Shown: in pieces, positions 16,119 to 17,621 of the stretch
Layout: each line of letters starts with the position of its first letter
How positions within the stretch are numbered: position 1 is the stretch's first letter
Assembly: GCA_031278315.1 (NCBI GenBank)
Contig: JAITKS010000163.1
Span: 1 to 17,621, forward strand
Origin: Planctomycetaceae bacterium
Lineage (GTDB): Bacteria; Planctomycetota; Planctomycetia; Pirellulales; Thermoguttaceae
Length of the DNA: 17,621 nucleotides
Direction: 5' to 3'
Notes under the pieces: model-generated
Told to the model about the DNA's origin: nothing
Database searches by the model: none
What the model saw: the letters and a program-made list of their open reading frames with translations, nothing else
Program-made: the position numbers and the translations under genes

Positions 16119-16157
16119 GCGGTATTTCGCCGAAATGTTACAAATCCGAAATACCGC
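16119..16157. promoter_or_regulatory. Perfect 11-bp inverted repeat between cobA and cbiX
   Basis: GCGGTATTTCG (16119-16129) and CGAAATACCGC (16147-16157) pair perfectly around a 17-base loop. The loop holds a further partial match (CGAAAT, 16131-16136). In the cobA-to-cbiX RNA it would form a stable hairpin in the longest gap of the operon. No T-tract follows on the minus strand, so processing, mRNA stabilisation or protein binding is likelier than termination. Part of it resembles 12031-12046, so a small dispersed repeat is the alternative. Confidence 0.5.
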
Positions 16158-16170
16158 AACGGTTTGAGGT

Positions 16171-16923
16171 TTAGTTACAATCAGTTACATTAGATGGTGT
16201 ACTCAATTTATCCGACAAAGCGCATACGGCTCCGATAATCACAACGGACGGCGAAACCACATGATTCTGTTGCGACAATTCAAAGAGTGTTTCTAATGTT
16301 CCGACGAATTTTCGTTGCGTTTTTAGTGTGGCATTTTCAACAATGGCGGCAGGTGTTTTTCCATTCATACCGGCTTCAAGAAAACCGCTGCAAATATTTT
16401 CCAATGCGGCAATGCCCATTAAAATAATAATGGTACCGTTTAATCCGGCAAGTGATTTGAAATCAATATCGGGTTGTCCATTCTTTTTAGCGTGTCCTGT
16501 AACAATATGTAACGACGACGAGTAATCACGGTGCGTTAACGGAATTCCCGCATAAACACCGGCGGCAATTGCGGAGGAAACACCCGGAATGACTTCAAAG
16601 GGAATGCTGTTTTCGTACAAAAATTCTAGCTCTTCACCGCCGCGTCCGAACACAAAAGGATCACCGCCTTTTAGCCGAACAACATGTAATCCCTGTTTGG
16701 CTTTGGAAATCAACAGCGAAGCGATTTCTTCCTGTGAAACCGGATGTTTTCCGGTATGTTTTCCGACACAAATTTTCTCAACGGTATCGGGAATCATTGA
16801 AATAATCTCTTCTCCGACAAGCCGATCATAAAGAACAACATCGGCTTGTTTCAACCGATTTAATCCTTTGACGGTCATCAATTCCGCATCACCAGGACCG
16901 GCACCAATAAGTGTTACTTTCAT
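16171..16923 (-). CDS. cobA: Uroporphyrinogen-III C-methyltransferase (SUMT)
   Basis: This enzyme methylates uroporphyrinogen III at C-2 and C-7 with AdoMet, giving precorrin-2, the branch point to B12 and sirohaem. The 250 residues form a lone SUMT without an attached HemD or CysG domain. Motifs are GAGPGD (7-12), LYDRLV (31-36), RLKGGDPFVFGRGGEE (83-98), IPGVSSA (112-118) and GIPLTHRDY (126-134). The last 10 residues or so (SDKLSTPSNVTDCN) look like a non-conserved tail. AAAAAGG seven to eight bases before the ATG is a fair ribosome binding site. It is the first gene of the cobalamin operon. A repeat unit starts only 15 bases upstream, and a group II intron-like RNA lies beyond it, so the operon promoter must be in or near the repeat. 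No dehydrogenase to oxidise precorrin-2 is seen here. Confidence 0.95.
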   Translation of the reverse strand: MKVTLIGAGPGDAELMTVKGLNRLKQADVVLYDRLVGEEIISMIPDTVEKICVGKHTGKHPVSQEEIASLLISKAKQGLHVVRLKGGDPFVFGRGGEELEFLYENSIPFEVIPGVSSAIAAGVYAGIPLTHRDYSSSLHIVTGHAKKNGQPDIDFKSLAGLNGTIIILMGIAALENICSGFLEAGMNGKTPAAIVENATLKTQRKFVGTLETLFELSQQNHVVSPSVVIIGAVCALSDKLSTPSNVTDCN

Positions 16924-16937
16924 TTGATTACCTTTTT

Positions 16938-17050
16938 GTAATATATCAGTGAAATTTTTTAATAATGAATATTCCTGTCCCGTTAGGGATGTTCTGTTGG
17001 TAGAAAACTAATGAGCGATTCTATAATATATCAGTGGAATTTTTGTTTTT
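16938..17050. repeat. Two directly oriented repeat ends flanking a REP-like unit upstream of cobA
   Basis: GTAATATATCAGTGAAAT (16938-16955) and TAATATATCAGTGGAATTTT (from 17025) are two copies of the terminal repeat in the same orientation, not inverted as elsewhere. Between them, 16974-17007 has GTCCCGTTAGGGAT followed by GTTCTGTTGGTAGAAAAC. Its palindromic core resembles GTCCCGCTAGGGAC at 9575-9587. The second copy may be the start of another element interrupted by the intron-like sequence to its right. Confidence 0.6.
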
Positions 17051-17079
17051 GAGTCAAAAAATTGTCAACGAATTCGCGT

Positions 17080-17621
17080 AGAGTAGATAAGGGACGTTTC
17101 TGTTTAGGTTTAGCCCTACTCTGTATCCAGATTTCTCCTTTTGTGTCTCACTAGGCTCTTACCGTGCTTCCACGTCTCCCCCCCCTCCTCCCACCGGACA
17201 TGTAGATTTCCCCCATCCGGCGGTCATTGATGTACTCACCGCAAGTTTTCACGAGTTGCCTTCTGTTCCTCTTGGGGAACACCCCATCCTTTCAGACGGT
17301 TTGAAACGATGTTGACCCTTCTCGCTTGACATTGCCAGCCAGTCTTCGCCTCGATTCGGAGAGATTTAGTCCGTTACGGAACACAGGGTTCAAGCGGTTC
17401 TCCTCCTTTAACGGCAAAAACGAACATCAACTAGAGAGCCTTTGCTCCATCGGAATTACCCGACTTCAACACTACTATGCCCTCATCCGACTCCCTATCC
17501 GACTCAGTAACAGTTATGAATTCCCGAAACCAATTGAACTCCATCGTTTGTTGCCAAAAGCAACAAACCGCCGACTTGTTTATCGAATAGGGACTCTCAA
17601 GTTTCTGTTTCAACTTTCCGC
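17080..17621 (-). ncRNA. Group II (class C-like) intron RNA, 3' part, apparently without a reverse transcriptase ORF
   Basis: On the minus strand, bases about 17228-17192 read ACCGCCGGATG, a short loop with GAAA, CATGTCCGGTGG. An 8-bp lower stem (CCGCCGGA/TCCGGTGG), a 2-base bulge on the 3' side and an upper stem follow the domain V layout. The CGC at its base is the triad form I associate with class C introns such as that of Oceanobacillus iheyensis. Further 5', about 17510-17430 (GGGCATAGTAGTG ... GGAGCAAAGGCTC) looks like domain III. Only about 200 bases without a long frame separate the two. At the 3' side, AGAGTAG/CTACTCT (17116-17122 with 17080-17086) forms a hairpin ending near CTACTCTAC, resembling domain VI and an intron end, though it lies unusually far from domain V. 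Boundaries are approximate. Confidence 0.5.

Noticed and set aside
16924..17079. Cobalamin riboswitch upstream of cobA
   Set aside because: None of the conserved B12-box or core phrases is visible on the minus strand; the interval is filled by repeat ends and a REP-like unit.
17431..17613. 60-codon minus-strand frame at the right edge
   Set aside because: It lies across the domain III-like intron RNA, and its translation resembles the false proteins often called over group II intron structures rather than a maturase.

Overview
The window is AT-rich bacterial chromosome. Its genes sit in three blocks separated by long, repeat-filled gaps. Mostly weak Shine-Dalgarno sites, very large secreted or membrane proteins of unknown family, low gene density and abundant REP-like repeats would fit a Planctomycetes/PVC-type anaerobe. 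No gene here fixes the taxonomy, so that is a tentative inference.

Left block (1-5758, all on the minus strand). The window opens inside the N-terminal part of an IS200-like, REP-associated tyrosine transposase (RAYT), which carries an in-frame 21-bp tandem repeat. Next come a BatA-like von Willebrand A protein with an intact MIDAS and a 1370-residue exported, C-terminally membrane-anchored protein of unknown family. These two may be co-transcribed.

Middle block (5759-12232, genes on the plus strand). It holds guaA (GMP synthase), an exported TraB/GumN-type protein and an exported TPR protein. Each is an isolated gene. Within a few to a few tens of bases of each stop codon begins a repeat whose ends read GTAATATATCAGTGGAAT and its inverse. 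Two of these elements enclose a second, inverted pair of GC-rich REP-like hairpins.

Right block (12233-16923, minus strand). This is a compact operon for the early and middle part of anaerobic cobalamin synthesis: cobA, cbiX, a cbiET fusion, cbiA and cbiC, then a small eight-cysteine protein. Most junctions overlap or nearly touch. CobA makes precorrin-2. CbiX is the cobaltochelatase. CbiET and CbiC act on the ring. CbiA amidates it. The cbiL, cbiF, cbiG, cbiH, cbiD and cbiJ functions are not in the window.

Upstream of cobA are more of the same repeats. Beyond them the right edge carries what looks like the 3' part of a group II (class C-like) intron RNA, with no room for a reverse transcriptase between its domain III-like and domain V-like parts. 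I found no tRNA, rRNA, CRISPR array or cobalamin riboswitch.
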